A stretch of DNA of 64,000 nt from Brevinematales bacterium (GCA_013177895.1 JABLXV010000018.1:1-64000), one strand, 5' to 3'. Counted from the first letter of the stretch, positions 43,507 to 52,200 are shown. Notes: a model not told the origin generated them from the sequence alone. Translations and numbers: made by a program.

Positions 43507-43526
43507 AAATACTCCGATTGAGGTAT
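43507..43526 (+). terminator. Hairpin after the DUF4105-barrel gene
   Basis: AATACTCCGATTGAGGTATT forms a stem directly after the stop codon and is nearly the same sequence as the minus-strand hairpin at 40070-40051. Confidence 0.5.
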
Positions 43527-43618
43527 TGAATGATTACCGTATTTATACTAAAATATTTATCATATTGTTCAGAGGTGCTTTATATAAATCCGGGGCTTTT
43601 AAATTTCCGGGTTCTATG

Positions 43619-43647
43619 AAACCGTCCTTAACCGGACGGTTTTTTTA
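43619..43647 (+). terminator. Rho-independent terminator
   Basis: ACCGTCC (43621-43627) pairs with GGACGGT (43634-43640), extended by AA/TT, followed by a seven-T run. Confidence 0.85.
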
Positions 43648-43676
43648 TTTACAAAACAGCGCATCATATTTATAAT
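43648..43676 (+). promoter_or_regulatory. Promoter for the YjbR-like gene
   Basis: TTTACA (43648-43653) and TATAAT (43671-43676) lie 17 bases apart, directly after the preceding terminator. Confidence 0.6.
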
Positions 43677-43703
43677 AATTCCTGAATGTAGCGGGAGCGT
43701 GCT

Positions 43704-44060
43704 ATGACGTTTATGGAAATCAGGGATGCATGCCTCAGAAAGGGATACGCGGTCGAGGGGATGCCGTTCGGGCCGGAGGCTCTCGTATACAAGGTCTCGA
43801 CGAAGATGTTCGCCCTGCTGTCGGAGGAAGGGAATATCCCGCGGCTCTCGCTGAAATGCGACCCGTATCTCGCGCAGGACTACCGCGAACGGTACCCGTC
43901 GGTAATCCCGGGGTATCACTTCAACAAGCGGCACTGGAACACGGTGATATGCGACGGGACTGTGCCGGACGCGGAAATCCTGAAGATGCTGGATCATTCT
44001 TACGATCTGGTGTACAGGAGTCTTAGTAAGAGTGAAAGGGATAGTCTGACGAAGGGATGA
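43704..44060 (+). CDS. MmcQ/YjbR family protein
   Basis: The 118-residue protein follows the YjbR layout: MEIRDACLRKGYAVEGMPFGPEALVYKV, KMFALLSEEGNIPRLSLKCDP, and YPSVIPGYHFNKRHWNTVICDG, ending in a DHSYDLVYRSL helix. The family has a CyaY-like fold and is often annotated as DNA-binding; the function is not firmly known. GGGAG precedes the ATG. Confidence 0.88.
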   Translation: MTFMEIRDACLRKGYAVEGMPFGPEALVYKVSTKMFALLSEEGNIPRLSLKCDPYLAQDYRERYPSVIPGYHFNKRHWNTVICDGTVPDAEILKMLDHSYDLVYRSLSKSERDSLTKG

Positions 44061-44067
44061 TCGAGAG

Positions 44068-44391
44068 TCAGCCCGTCATCTCATCGAGAAAAAACACCCC
44101 GATATACTTTTTGTCTTTCTCCTTATAATAACGGATGATTTGTCCCCTGAATGCGTTACCGGGGGTAGGTTCCTCCGATAGGTAATGAAATTCCGCGATT
44201 TTACCCCTGTCCTCTTTATGAATCTCCCCCCTGTACTTTTTATCCACCTCCAGAAATCCGCCGTTGCCGGACAGATTTTTTATCAGGCAAACGATCGTGC
44301 GGTTATCGAGCTTCATTCTGAGATACTGGTAAACCTGAAAACGGGGGAAAGTCCTTTTTTCTTCCAGTTCGGTAGCTCTAAAGATATTCAT
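44068..44391 (-). CDS. PilZ-domain protein
   Basis: The 107-residue protein carries both c-di-GMP-contact motifs of PilZ domains: KRTFPR (RxxxR) near residue 13 and NLSGNGG ((D/N)xSxxG) near residue 40. The remainder (FRGQIIRYYKEKDKKYIGVFFL) completes the barrel. It is a single-domain adaptor with no attached effector. GGAGGAG precedes the ATG. A GGDEF cyclase is at 52674. Confidence 0.82.
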   Translation of the reverse strand: MNIFRATELEEKRTFPRFQVYQYLRMKLDNRTIVCLIKNLSGNGGFLEVDKKYRGEIHKEDRGKIAEFHYLSEEPTPGNAFRGQIIRYYKEKDKKYIGVFFLDEMTG

Positions 44392-44493
44392 CGAGCTGCT
44401 CCTCCATCCGGTTTTTAATATTTCCGGTAAAAGTATAGGCAGTCTCTGTTAATAGGTGATTAGACGCGGGTTAAGAATAGAAGAAATTATGAA

Positions 44494-45285
44494 TTATGAG
44501 GAATGGGTGATTTGTTCCTCGCCGGGGAATTTACCGGATTTCACGTCGCCGATATAGCTCTGCACTGCGGAAAGAATCGAACCGTGAAGGTCGGCGTATT
44601 TTTTATTATGTTTCAGGTTCGTATCGGGATCCATCCCGAGCATATCGGTGATAACCAGCACCTGCCCGTCGGTAAAACGCCCCGCGCCGATGCCGATAGT
44701 GGGAATCCCTACCGAACCGGTGACCGCCTTCGCGGCTTCCTCGGTCGTGCCCTCGATAACCATCGCGAACGCGCCCGCTTTTTCGAGCGCCTGGGCGTCC
44801 ATAATGAGCTTATCGGTCTCTTCGACCGTCTTACCCACGATACGGTAGCCGTAACGGTTCACCGACTGCGGGAGCAGCCCGATGTGCCCCATCACGGGGA
44901 TACCGATAGAGGTCATCGCGACGATCAGTTCGCCGCGTTCCGCGCCGCCCTCGAGCTTGATAGCGTTCGCGCCGCTCTCCTTCATAAATCTCCCCGCGTT
45001 AAATACCCCCACGTCCAGCGACGTACCGTAGCTGAGGAACGGCATATCCGCGACTATGAACGACTGCATCGCGCCGTTGCGTACCGAACGGACATGGTGG
45101 ATAACGTCCTCCATAGTAACCGGGAGGGTGTTCGAGTATCCCATGAACGCGGTCCCGAGGGAATCGCCCACCAGAAGGATATCCACCCCTGCGTTTTCCA
45201 GAATCTTCGCGGTAAGGTAATCGTACACGGTCAGCATGACGATTTTTTCTTTATTCTTCGAGGAAATTATTTTCGATACGGTCAA
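44494..45285 (-). CDS. panB: 3-methyl-2-oxobutanoate hydroxymethyltransferase
   Basis: PanB adds a hydroxymethyl group from methylene-THF to ketoisovalerate, the first step of pantothenate synthesis. The 263-residue protein has VGDSLGTAFMGYSNTLPVTMEDV, the ADMPFLSYG loop, AIKLEGG and GHIGLLPQSVNRYGGYR-like (here NRYGYRIVGKT) segments. The start is TTG, with GAGGAT eight bases upstream. No panC or panD is nearby. Confidence 0.95.
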   Translation of the reverse strand: MTVSKIISSKNKEKIVMLTVYDYLTAKILENAGVDILLVGDSLGTAFMGYSNTLPVTMEDVIHHVRSVRNGAMQSFIVADMPFLSYGTSLDVGVFNAGRFMKESGANAIKLEGGAERGELIVAMTSIGIPVMGHIGLLPQSVNRYGYRIVGKTVEETDKLIMDAQALEKAGAFAMVIEGTTEEAAKAVTGSVGIPTIGIGAGRFTDGQVLVITDMLGMDPDTNLKHNKKYADLHGSILSAVQSYIGDVKSGKFPGEEQITHSS

Positions 45286-45299
45286 GGGATTATCCTCAG

Positions 45300-45791
45300 T
45301 TACATCGATTTTTTAGAAATGATCTTCCATTTACCGTCGAACTGCCGCAGGAGATAGTTCACATAGATCTCGGAGAAGGGCTTCACGGTTGTCCCCGGCT
45401 GAACGACCGGTTTTCCGCCTTGCTTTGCCTGGTCTATCTTGACCCGCCACTTGGTGTAGACAATCGCGAGGATATCGGCGTTATTGGTGTATATTTCTTC
45501 TTTCAGTATTTCGAAAAACTCGATCTTTTTCGATTCGCTCATAATAATACCGAGCGCGGCGGAATTGGTTCTTATCATATCGATAGTCATCTGGGTGCGT
45601 TTCTTTTCGGATAGCTCGGTGATTTCCAGAAGCTGTTCGAAATCGCTGTTCGCGAGCATCTTATTCGCGGCCTTTACCACACTGGTGGGACTTTTCGCAT
45701 CATAATCGATCTTTTCCTTGATCTTCAGATAGACCAGCGCGGGAAACATGGCGATTATAGTCATGGCGACGAAAATCTTTCTAAAATTCAT
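45300..45791 (-). CDS. Membrane-anchored protein with lumazine-binding/DUF4878-like layout
   Basis: The 163-residue protein has an N-terminal anchor helix (FVAMTIIAMFPALVYL) and then a small alpha/beta domain: SPTSVVKAANKMLANSDFEQLLEIT, a helical stretch, and final strands IYVNYLLRQFDGKWKIISK. This resembles NTF2-like DUF4878 lipoproteins but lacks a lipobox. It is 14 bases upstream of panB and divergent from the 45910 gene. Function is unknown. Confidence 0.6.
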   Translation of the reverse strand: MNFRKIFVAMTIIAMFPALVYLKIKEKIDYDAKSPTSVVKAANKMLANSDFEQLLEITELSEKKRTQMTIDMIRTNSAALGIIMSESKKIEFFEILKEEIYTNNADILAIVYTKWRVKIDQAKQGGKPVVQPGTTVKPFSEIYVNYLLRQFDGKWKIISKKSM

Positions 45792-45846
45792 TTGCGGCTC
45801 CTAAAACCTTTTCGATACTCAATATATCGAATATATTACAAAAAAC

Positions 45847-45875
45847 TTGATTTTTCAAGCGGAAAATAATAAAGT
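45847..45875 (+). promoter_or_regulatory. Promoter for the 45910 gene
   Basis: TTGATT (45847-45852) and TAAAGT (45870-45875) are 17 bases apart. Confidence 0.5.
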
Positions 45876-45909
45876 ATTAGGTGAAAAATTATTAAGCAAG
45901 GAGAACTTT

Positions 45910-46668
45910 ATGGCAGACAAGAAAGGACCCGGCGCAATACTCTATATTATTATCGCTTTCGTCGTCGGTCTCGGAGCGGGATTCGGTCTTACCAAACTTT
46001 TAGGGGGAGCGGTCTCCGGGGGGATTAAGACGGATAAAATCATGGTTCAATTGAATAAGACGTCCGATGTCGGCAGCGACTGGCTGGTAAAAATCGACGA
46101 TTATGCGATATCCAAGTCCGAATTCGAAGACTCGTACAATCTGCTGAAAAGCACTTCTCCCCAGTTCGCCGGGTTATCGCCCCAGGATGAAGCGAAGCTG
46201 AAATGGCAGTATTTCGAAAGTATGATCGACGAATATATCGTTACGCTTCAGGCGGTCAATAAGGGTAATATGAACATAAAGACGGCAAATCTCCTGATCA
46301 ATTCGTCCGCGAGACAGTCGATCTACACCCTTTACCTGAAGGACAATCTGCCTCTCGAGAGCAGCTTCAACCCGACCGATCAGGAAATCGAGCAATTCTA
46401 CCAGCAGTATAAGGACCAGTTTAAGAAGTCCGGTTACAACGCCGAGCAGATCAAACAGGTCGCTATCGAAAACGTCAAGAAGCTGAAACTCCAGCAGTGG
46501 ATGATGAGCTTTATCACCCATATCAAGGAAGGCTATAAGATCGAACGTAACTTCGACGCGATGAAGGCGCTCGGGATTACCGAGATGGGTATGGAAGGCG
46601 GGATGGGCGGCGGCGCAGGCCAGATGCTCCCGTCGCAGGGTATGCCTCAGCAGCCGATGCCTAAATAA
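45910..46668 (+). CDS. Membrane-anchored SurA_N-like protein
   Basis: One N-terminal anchor helix (AILYIIIAFVVGLGAGFGLTKLL) precedes a helical extracytoplasmic domain with WLVKIDDYAISKSEFEDSYN and DQEIEQFYQQYKDQFKK, the pattern of SurA/PrsA-type chaperone N-domains. There is no parvulin domain, and the tail is a Met/Gly/Pro/Gln-rich low-complexity segment. AAGGAG precedes ATG 45910. Length is 252 aa. It probably holds or recruits exported proteins; this is an inference. Confidence 0.65.
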   Translation: MADKKGPGAILYIIIAFVVGLGAGFGLTKLLGGAVSGGIKTDKIMVQLNKTSDVGSDWLVKIDDYAISKSEFEDSYNLLKSTSPQFAGLSPQDEAKLKWQYFESMIDEYIVTLQAVNKGNMNIKTANLLINSSARQSIYTLYLKDNLPLESSFNPTDQEIEQFYQQYKDQFKKSGYNAEQIKQVAIENVKKLKLQQWMMSFITHIKEGYKIERNFDAMKALGITEMGMEGGMGGGAGQMLPSQGMPQQPMPK

Positions 46669-46687
46669 TCATAGACATTTTTATACC

Positions 46688-46717
46688 AAGGGGGCTCGTC
46701 GAGCCCTCTTTTTTTTT
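46688..46717 (+). terminator. Terminator after the 45910 gene
   Basis: AGGGGGCTCG pairs with CGAGCCCTCT with one G-U pair, followed by a long T tract. Confidence 0.85.
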
Positions 46718-46805
46718 ATAGTAATAAATAGTGGAAAAGAGGACTGTTTCCAGCCCTCTTTTTTATAGTAATAAATAGTGGAAAAGAGGACTGTTTCCAG
46801 CCCTC
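46712..46805. repeat. Perfect 47-bp tandem duplication carrying a terminator hairpin
   Basis: 46712-46758 and 46759-46805 are identical. Each contains AAGAGGACTG, TTTC, CAGCCCTCTT, a terminator-like hairpin with one mismatch and a following T run. It sits between convergent genes (the 45910 gene and dnaA). Confidence 0.9.
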
Positions 46806-46864
46806 TTTGAAATGTCAACGGTGAATTAAACTGATTTTAGCCGCAGTCGCCTCAGACGCAGCGG

Positions 46865-48205
46865 CTATTTACGCGCGCTGTTGTAAAACTGAGAGATTAT
46901 ATCCTCGATCTCCCGTTTGACCTTCTTGCGGCTCTTGAGGAGTCCGCCGATCTTCTGGGACGACCGCATAACTGTAGTGTGCGCTTTCCCTCCAAAAAAC
47001 TGCCCGATTTCGGTGAGTGAGAGCGAGGTGTACTCCGTGGCGAGATACATAGCGATCTGCCGGGGATAGGTGATGCTCTCCATTCGTTTCGGCGACTTGA
47101 GGTCGTTGATACTGACCCCGAAGAACTTGCTGACTACTTTCTGGATATCGGTAATCGTCAGGTTTTTGGGGGCTTCGATCTTTATCTTATCGCGGAGGAT
47201 GTCCTTGGTAAGGTCCAGCGATATATCTTTCTTTTTCAGGCTGGAGTAGGCGATGACCTTTGTGAGCGAGCCCTCGAGGGTACGGATATCCGAATCGATA
47301 TGCTCGGAGATATAGTCCACCACGTTATCGGGTATCTGGATATTGTCCTCTTTGGCTTTCTCGAGCAGGATTGCCTTGCGGGTCTCGTAGTCGGGGATTT
47401 TTATCTCGACCGTCAGGCCGGAGTCGAAACGGGTGCGGAGGCGTTCCTCGATAGCCTGGAGGCTCTTCGGGGGCTGGTCGCACGCGAAAACCATCTGCCT
47501 GCGGTCATGGAACAGTTCGTTGAATGTATGGAAAAGCTCGCTGAGCGTGGACGCCTTATTCTGGAGGAACTGGATATCGTCCATCAGGAGGACGTCGATA
47601 TTACGGTATTTTTCGCGGAAACGGCTCCGGGTGGACTGCTTATCGTCGCGCACGGCCTCGACGAATTCGTTGGTGAACGCTTCGCTTGTGATATAGAGGA
47701 TTTTCAAATCGGGCTTCTCGGCGAGTATTTTATGCGCGATAGCCTGGAGGAGGTGGGTTTTCCCGAGCGCGACGTTGCCGTAGATGAACAACGGGTTATA
47801 GCTGACACCGGGGAATTTGGCGACATTCAGCGCCGCCGCGTGCGCGAAGTCGTTAGAGTTCCCGACCACGTAATGTTCGAACGTATATTTAGGGTTCAGG
47901 GTCATGGGGTAAATATTCTGCTTCTGTACCTTCCGTCCGCGCTCCTTCGCTTCGGTGAAAGATTTTTCGTTTACCACTTCGATGCGGAAATGGTAATTCC
48001 GCTCGAAGAGCGTTTTTGAGATGGCCTGCGCGGAAAGCAGGAAGTTCTCGGAGAACCAACCCTTGGTAAATTCATCTGGCGCGCATAGTACTATGGTGTC
48101 GTCGTTCAAAATCTCCCGGAACTCAATTTTCCCCAGAATGGCGCTGTTTAATTGAGAATCGGTGGATTTTGATAGCTCGCTATAAATACTCGGCCAAATT
48201 TCCAT
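46865..48205 (-). CDS. dnaA: Chromosomal replication initiator DnaA
   Basis: The 446-residue protein has DnaA domain I, a short linker, the AAA+ domain and domain IV. Walker A reads GNVALGKTHLL where most DnaA have GGVGLGKTHLL; Walker B LLMDDIQFL is normal. The DNA-binding signature reads TSLSLTEIGQFFGGKAHTTVMRS, close to the usual SL..IG..FGGRDHTTV but with KAH in place of RDH. Those changes to the box-reading loop could go with altered DnaA boxes. GAGAGGGG precedes the ATG. Confidence 0.96.
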   Translation of the reverse strand: MEIWPSIYSELSKSTDSQLNSAILGKIEFREILNDDTIVLCAPDEFTKGWFSENFLLSAQAISKTLFERNYHFRIEVVNEKSFTEAKERGRKVQKQNIYPMTLNPKYTFEHYVVGNSNDFAHAAALNVAKFPGVSYNPLFIYGNVALGKTHLLQAIAHKILAEKPDLKILYITSEAFTNEFVEAVRDDKQSTRSRFREKYRNIDVLLMDDIQFLQNKASTLSELFHTFNELFHDRRQMVFACDQPPKSLQAIEERLRTRFDSGLTVEIKIPDYETRKAILLEKAKEDNIQIPDNVVDYISEHIDSDIRTLEGSLTKVIAYSSLKKKDISLDLTKDILRDKIKIEAPKNLTITDIQKVVSKFFGVSINDLKSPKRMESITYPRQIAMYLATEYTSLSLTEIGQFFGGKAHTTVMRSSQKIGGLLKSRKKVKREIEDIISQFYNSARK

Positions 48206-48264
48206 AATCCCCTCTCAGAAAGTATTGATTAAACCCAACCCTTTTACCCATCTTAACCGCAATA

Positions 48265-48294
48265 ATTATAATCTCTTTTGCAACCCTAACGCAA
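48265..48294 (-). promoter_or_regulatory. Promoter for dnaA
   Basis: On the minus strand TTGCGT (48294-48289) and TATAAT (48270-48265) are 18 bases apart. Confidence 0.5.
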
Positions 48295-48455
48295 AGAAAA
48301 GTAAAATTGTTACAGGGTAAGTACTTAGAGGGTGTAAAAAATTGAGCAAAACCGGTTATTTTAATTCTATGTGGTATAACGAATTATAAGTAACCTTTAT
48401 CTGCTTAACCTATAAGTACTTAACTTTTTACCCGAACACATTCCCCTTCCGTTTA

Positions 48456-48484
48456 TTGCTAAAAAAAAGATAATTTCTTAAAAT
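48456..48484 (+). promoter_or_regulatory. Promoter for ribD
   Basis: TTGCTA (48456-48461) and TAAAAT (48479-48484) are 17 bases apart, placing the transcript start near 48491. Confidence 0.5.
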
Positions 48485-48530
48485 ATATAGCTTTAGAAAA
48501 TTTGTCGCTCATTTAAAAGTTTCGCACAGC

Positions 48531-48549
48531 AATGCACACGCTGTGCATT
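48531..48549. promoter_or_regulatory. Perfect palindrome in the ribD leader
   Basis: AATGCACA, spacer CGC, TGTGCATT: an 8-bp perfect inverted repeat 31 bases before the ribD start. It may be an operator or an RNA hairpin. AATGCACA also occurs at 402-409. Confidence 0.55.
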
Positions 48550-48580
48550 AAGAATGTCGGAATAATGGAGAATTTTTTTT

Positions 48581-49663
48581 ATGTTTGAGAGAATTTATTT
48601 TGAGGAAGCCCTCAAACTCGCCCATTCGGTAAAAGGATCGACTTCTCCCAACCCCGCGGTCGGCGCGATAGTCGTAAAGGACGATTCGATAGTCGGCAGA
48701 GGCGCCACCCGGCAGGCGGGTAAGGAGCACGCCGAGGTGCTCGCTATCCGCGACGCGGGGAAAAAGTGCCCCGGCTCCACCATGTACATCACACTCGAAC
48801 CGTGCGTCCTCTTCCCCGGTAAGCATACCGCATCCTGCGCGCAGGCGATTATCGACGCGGGGATTACCGAGGTGATTATCGGGATGCGCGACCCCAACCC
48901 CTATGTCAACGGTAAGGGTATCGAACTCCTTGAAAAAGCGGGAGTGTCCACCAAAATCCTGCACGAACGGGAGAGCGAGCTCCGCGAGCTCAACGAGGAT
49001 TTCTTCAAGTATATCAGCACCGGTATCCCGTTCGTCTACGCGAAGTACGCGATGACTCTCGACGGGAATATCGCCAATATCGACGGGGATTCCCGATGGG
49101 TGAGCGGCGAGGAGAGTCTCAAATGGGTGCACAATTTCCGCAACAGGGTCGACGCGATTATGGTCGGGATAGGCACTGTTAAGAAGGACAATCCGCGCCT
49201 GAATGTCCGGCTTGTCCCTCTGGTCAAGAATCCCATGCGGGTGATAATCGACCCCAACGGGGAGACTCCCGACGGGTATCATGTCATGTCCGGCGAGGAG
49301 TCGAGCCTGTTTATTATTTCTCCCGCCGCGTCGAAGGAGTTCCGGGAGTTGTGCGGGCGGAACGGCAAACGTTTCGCGGAATTTCCCGCCCCGTTCGATA
49401 TGCGCGAAGTCGTTGCGTACCTCGGTAAAACGGAGGGGATAGAGTCCCTGTTTATCGAAGGCGGGGGACGGCTGTTTTACAGCGCACTCCAGGCGGGGAT
49501 TATCGATAAGGTGTACGCGCTGATCGCCCCGAAAATCCTCGGCGGTAAGGGTATCCAGCCGTTCGAGGGAGGGACGAAAATTCCCATGAGCCGCGCCCTA
49601 AGACTAAAGGACATTTCTGTCGAAAATATAGAAGGAGACGTACTGATTAAGGGGTATCTATGA
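48581..49663 (+). CDS. ribD: Bifunctional riboflavin-biosynthesis deaminase/reductase
   Basis: RibD deaminates the pyrimidine product of GTP cyclohydrolase II and reduces its ribose. The N-terminal deaminase has HAEV (about residue 50) and TLEPCVLFPGKHTASCAQA; the two zinc cysteines are 10 residues apart rather than the usual 8. The C-terminal reductase has YAKYAMTLDGNIA, DSRWVSG, VDAIMVGIGT and SLFIEGGGRLF. Length is 360 aa. GGAG lies upstream. The next gene overlaps its stop by four bases. Confidence 0.95.
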   Translation: MFERIYFEEALKLAHSVKGSTSPNPAVGAIVVKDDSIVGRGATRQAGKEHAEVLAIRDAGKKCPGSTMYITLEPCVLFPGKHTASCAQAIIDAGITEVIIGMRDPNPYVNGKGIELLEKAGVSTKILHERESELRELNEDFFKYISTGIPFVYAKYAMTLDGNIANIDGDSRWVSGEESLKWVHNFRNRVDAIMVGIGTVKKDNPRLNVRLVPLVKNPMRVIIDPNGETPDGYHVMSGEESSLFIISPAASKEFRELCGRNGKRFAEFPAPFDMREVVAYLGKTEGIESLFIEGGGRLFYSALQAGIIDKVYALIAPKILGGKGIQPFEGGTKIPMSRALRLKDISVENIEGDVLIKGYL

Positions 49664-50751
49664 TTTTTCACCGCGACCCGAAGAAATCCTTTGCGCACGC
49701 GAAACATCTTTTCGACCTGGCGGATTTTAATGAGGCGGCGAAGTCGTTTCAACGGTCGTGGAATGCCCAGCGTTCGGAAAAATCCCTTTCCTATCTCATG
49801 CTGACCCATCTCCTCCGTTCCGACTTCAAATCCATCGCGCGCCTGATGAACGAGCGGGAATTCTACGGCGGGTTCTCGTGGTACACCCTGTTCTGGTGCC
49901 GTTTCCTGACCGGGGATTTCTACGAGCTCGACGATATCCTCGATACGATGCTGGAATGCGATAACTACTTCGTCCGCGCCTTTGCGCTCTATGAGATCAT
50001 CAAACGCCGCAAATCGCGGGAACATCGCGCGAATGCCGGCCGTTACCTGCATCAGGCGGGATTGTCCTACGAGATGCCGATCGAGGAATACCGCGCGTCC
50101 CTCTATACCGAACTGATTCACGAACGTTACGATTCCGCGCTGTCGGAGGTTCGCAAGCTCATCATCGAGTTTCCCAGACAGCCCGAGGTGTATATCGATC
50201 TCTTCGAGGTGATGAACCGGACGGGGGATAAGGAGTTATTGAAGGAACTGATTTATGATAAAGCGGTACAGACGCATGCCCGGAACGATTACCGCCTGAT
50301 GTACCTGATCTCGCGGGCGTTTTACTCGGCGGGCGATACGGAGAACGCGAAACTCGCGCTGAAGACCCTGACCGGGCTTTTCCGCTCGAATCCGGTGTTC
50401 TATTATAACCTCGGGAATATCTATTTCCGTCAGCGGAACTTCGGGAGCGCGGTCGAGCATTATAAGAAGGCCATCGAGTTCGCCCCGTTATTCGAACGCG
50501 CCCACTTCAACCTGGGGACTCTTTACCTCAAGGCGGGGTATCTGATAGACGCGGAACGGTCGCTCGAGGAGGCTGTCAGGCTCAGGAAAAAGCCGGATAA
50601 TCTGAACAATCTGACCGCATGTTACATATCGGGTAAAAGGCTCGAAGACGCCTACGAATTCCTGCAGAGTCTGTCGAATGTCGACCGCGGCTTCAGGGAA
50701 CGCTCCATAGAGCTTAAAAACCAGATAAAACAGGTACTCGTCCTGACGTAA
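49660..50751 (+). CDS. TPR-repeat protein
   Basis: The 363-residue protein has no signal peptide and is built of TPR-like helical pairs; the clearest are NPVFYYNLGNIYFRQRNFGSAVEHYKKAIEFAP and FERAHFNLGTLYLKAGYLIDAERSLEEAVRL near residues 250-310. The N-terminal part (HAKHLFDLADFNEAAKSFQRSW) is a degenerate repeat. It is coupled to ribD through ATGA. It is probably a cytoplasmic scaffold; the partner is unknown. Confidence 0.82.
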   Translation: MIFHRDPKKSFAHAKHLFDLADFNEAAKSFQRSWNAQRSEKSLSYLMLTHLLRSDFKSIARLMNEREFYGGFSWYTLFWCRFLTGDFYELDDILDTMLECDNYFVRAFALYEIIKRRKSREHRANAGRYLHQAGLSYEMPIEEYRASLYTELIHERYDSALSEVRKLIIEFPRQPEVYIDLFEVMNRTGDKELLKELIYDKAVQTHARNDYRLMYLISRAFYSAGDTENAKLALKTLTGLFRSNPVFYYNLGNIYFRQRNFGSAVEHYKKAIEFAPLFERAHFNLGTLYLKAGYLIDAERSLEEAVRLRKKPDNLNNLTACYISGKRLEDAYEFLQSLSNVDRGFRERSIELKNQIKQVLVLT

Positions 50752-50754
50752 CGC

Positions 50755-52113
50755 CTATTCCCCGCCGATCAGCACGTCGTCGATCAGGATATGCGGGCTT
50801 CCCAGCCCCACCGGGAGCGGAGACTGTCCGCCCTTACCGCATCCGCCAAGCCCCCCGAATATCTTCAAATCGTCGCCGATCATCTTGATATTCTTCAACG
50901 TGGAGAATACGTTACCCGTCAGTACGACGTCGCGGAGGAGTTCGGCGATCTTGCCGTTACGTATCCGGTAGGCATACGCCGCGGAGAACGTGAACATCTC
51001 GTCGTCCGTCATCCCGCCGATATCGTCGCACGCGTAGATACCGTCGTCGATGGACGCGAGCATCCCGTCGAACGAGGCCGAGCCGTTCTCGATAAACGTG
51101 TTCGTCATGCGGACGATAGGCTGGAACGCCGAATTGATGGCGCGGGCGTTACCCGAAGGGGGCTCGTTCATCTTCGCGGCGGTCTCGCGGGAATGGAGCC
51201 GCCCGGTGAGGATGCCGTTTTTGATGAGGTAGTTCTTCCGGGCGGGGATGCCCTCGTCGTCGTACGGCGTGTATCCCGCGTAACCCGGCAGGGAACCGTC
51301 GTCAACGATATTCAGGTATTCCGGGCCGAACTCCTTTCCCATCAGGAGAATATCCTTGAGGCGCGGGTTCTCGTAGAGGCGGTCGGATTCCGAGAGGTGG
51401 CCGAACGCTTCATGGACGAACGTGCCCGCGAGCATGGGGTTCAGGAGGACGCGGTACTTACCGGCCTTCACCTTTTTCGCGTCGAGGAGTTTCAGCGCGC
51501 GCTCCTTGATCTCCATGATGCGGTCATCGAGGCCGATGACGTTCTCGTAGCCCGCGCACCCTCCGACCGTATCGAACGCGAACTGGACGTTGGTACCGTC
51601 GCGCGCGAGAGCCTTCCAGACTATCCCCGTGAATGTGCGGAGTTTCCTGATAGCGGAACCGTCGGTGTTCACGAAATACCGTTCGACGCGGCTGTCCACA
51701 TACCGCACGGCGGTATTGGCGATCTTCGGGTGCTTCATCAGGTCGTTATATTTGCGGATCAGGTCGTTCTTTTCCTCGAGCGGCACCGTTACCGGGTCGA
51801 TTTTGTATTCCGTTGCCGTTTCGACTATGACGGGATGGTGATCGGTGTATATTTCCGATTTACCGCGCCCCACCAGTTCGGCGTTGCGCTCGGCGGCGGG
51901 GATATAGGCATCGAAGTCGGGGAGATTGAACGATACGAAACCCCACCCGTTATTCTTCAGCACGCGGGCGTTCCCGCCGGACGTCTTGGCGTTGCCGATC
52001 CGTTCGATATTATCGTTAGAGTAGGCGATCTCGCAGCTCTCGCTTTTTTCGAAATGCAGTTCGCCGTAATCGGCACGGATGGCGGAAATTTTATCTTTCA
52101 TCATATCCAGCAT
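50755..52113 (-). CDS. tldD: TldD/PmbA family metalloprotease
   Basis: TldD proteins are zinc metalloproteases that, with TldE, process small peptides in other bacteria. The 452-residue protein has the metal motif FVHEAFGHLSESD (HExxxH) near residue 235 and the C-terminal zinc-region segment LGGCGKGGQSPLPVG with Cys. GGAG precedes the ATG. No TldE (PmbA) partner is adjacent, so it may act alone or with a partner elsewhere. Confidence 0.92.
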   Translation of the reverse strand: MLDMMKDKISAIRADYGELHFEKSESCEIAYSNDNIERIGNAKTSGGNARVLKNNGWGFVSFNLPDFDAYIPAAERNAELVGRGKSEIYTDHHPVIVETATEYKIDPVTVPLEEKNDLIRKYNDLMKHPKIANTAVRYVDSRVERYFVNTDGSAIRKLRTFTGIVWKALARDGTNVQFAFDTVGGCAGYENVIGLDDRIMEIKERALKLLDAKKVKAGKYRVLLNPMLAGTFVHEAFGHLSESDRLYENPRLKDILLMGKEFGPEYLNIVDDGSLPGYAGYTPYDDEGIPARKNYLIKNGILTGRLHSRETAAKMNEPPSGNARAINSAFQPIVRMTNTFIENGSASFDGMLASIDDGIYACDDIGGMTDDEMFTFSAAYAYRIRNGKIAELLRDVVLTGNVFSTLKNIKMIGDDLKIFGGLGGCGKGGQSPLPVGLGSPHILIDDVLIGGE

Positions 52114-52170
52114 GGCAGGCTCCGTTGTTTGATAATGATATTCTAGCCTTTTTCAGGCGGATTGTAAATA

Positions 52171-52200
52171 AAAAAACAGGCTGCTGCCAGCCTGTTTTTT
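52171..52200. terminator. Bidirectional terminator
   Basis: ACAGGCTG (52176-52183) pairs with CAGCCTGT (52188-52195) around CTGC, with an A run before and a T run after, so it can work on both strands. It separates the coiled-coil gene from tldD. Confidence 0.85.

Larger units (their letters stand above)
48206..48580. other. AT-rich dnaA/ribD intergenic region, candidate oriC
   Basis: This 375-base divergent gap is strongly AT-rich, with runs such as the A-tract near 48461-48468. It holds two copies of AAGTACTT (near 48319 and 48415) and related ATAAGTA motifs. It lies next to dnaA, a frequent origin location. I find no exact TTATNCACA box here; TGTGGTATAA at 48370 is the nearest. Origin status is a guess. 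Confidence 0.35.

Noticed and set aside
48206-48580. FMN riboswitch upstream of ribD
   Set aside because: I could not find the conserved RFN-element blocks; only a simple palindrome and a promoter are visible.
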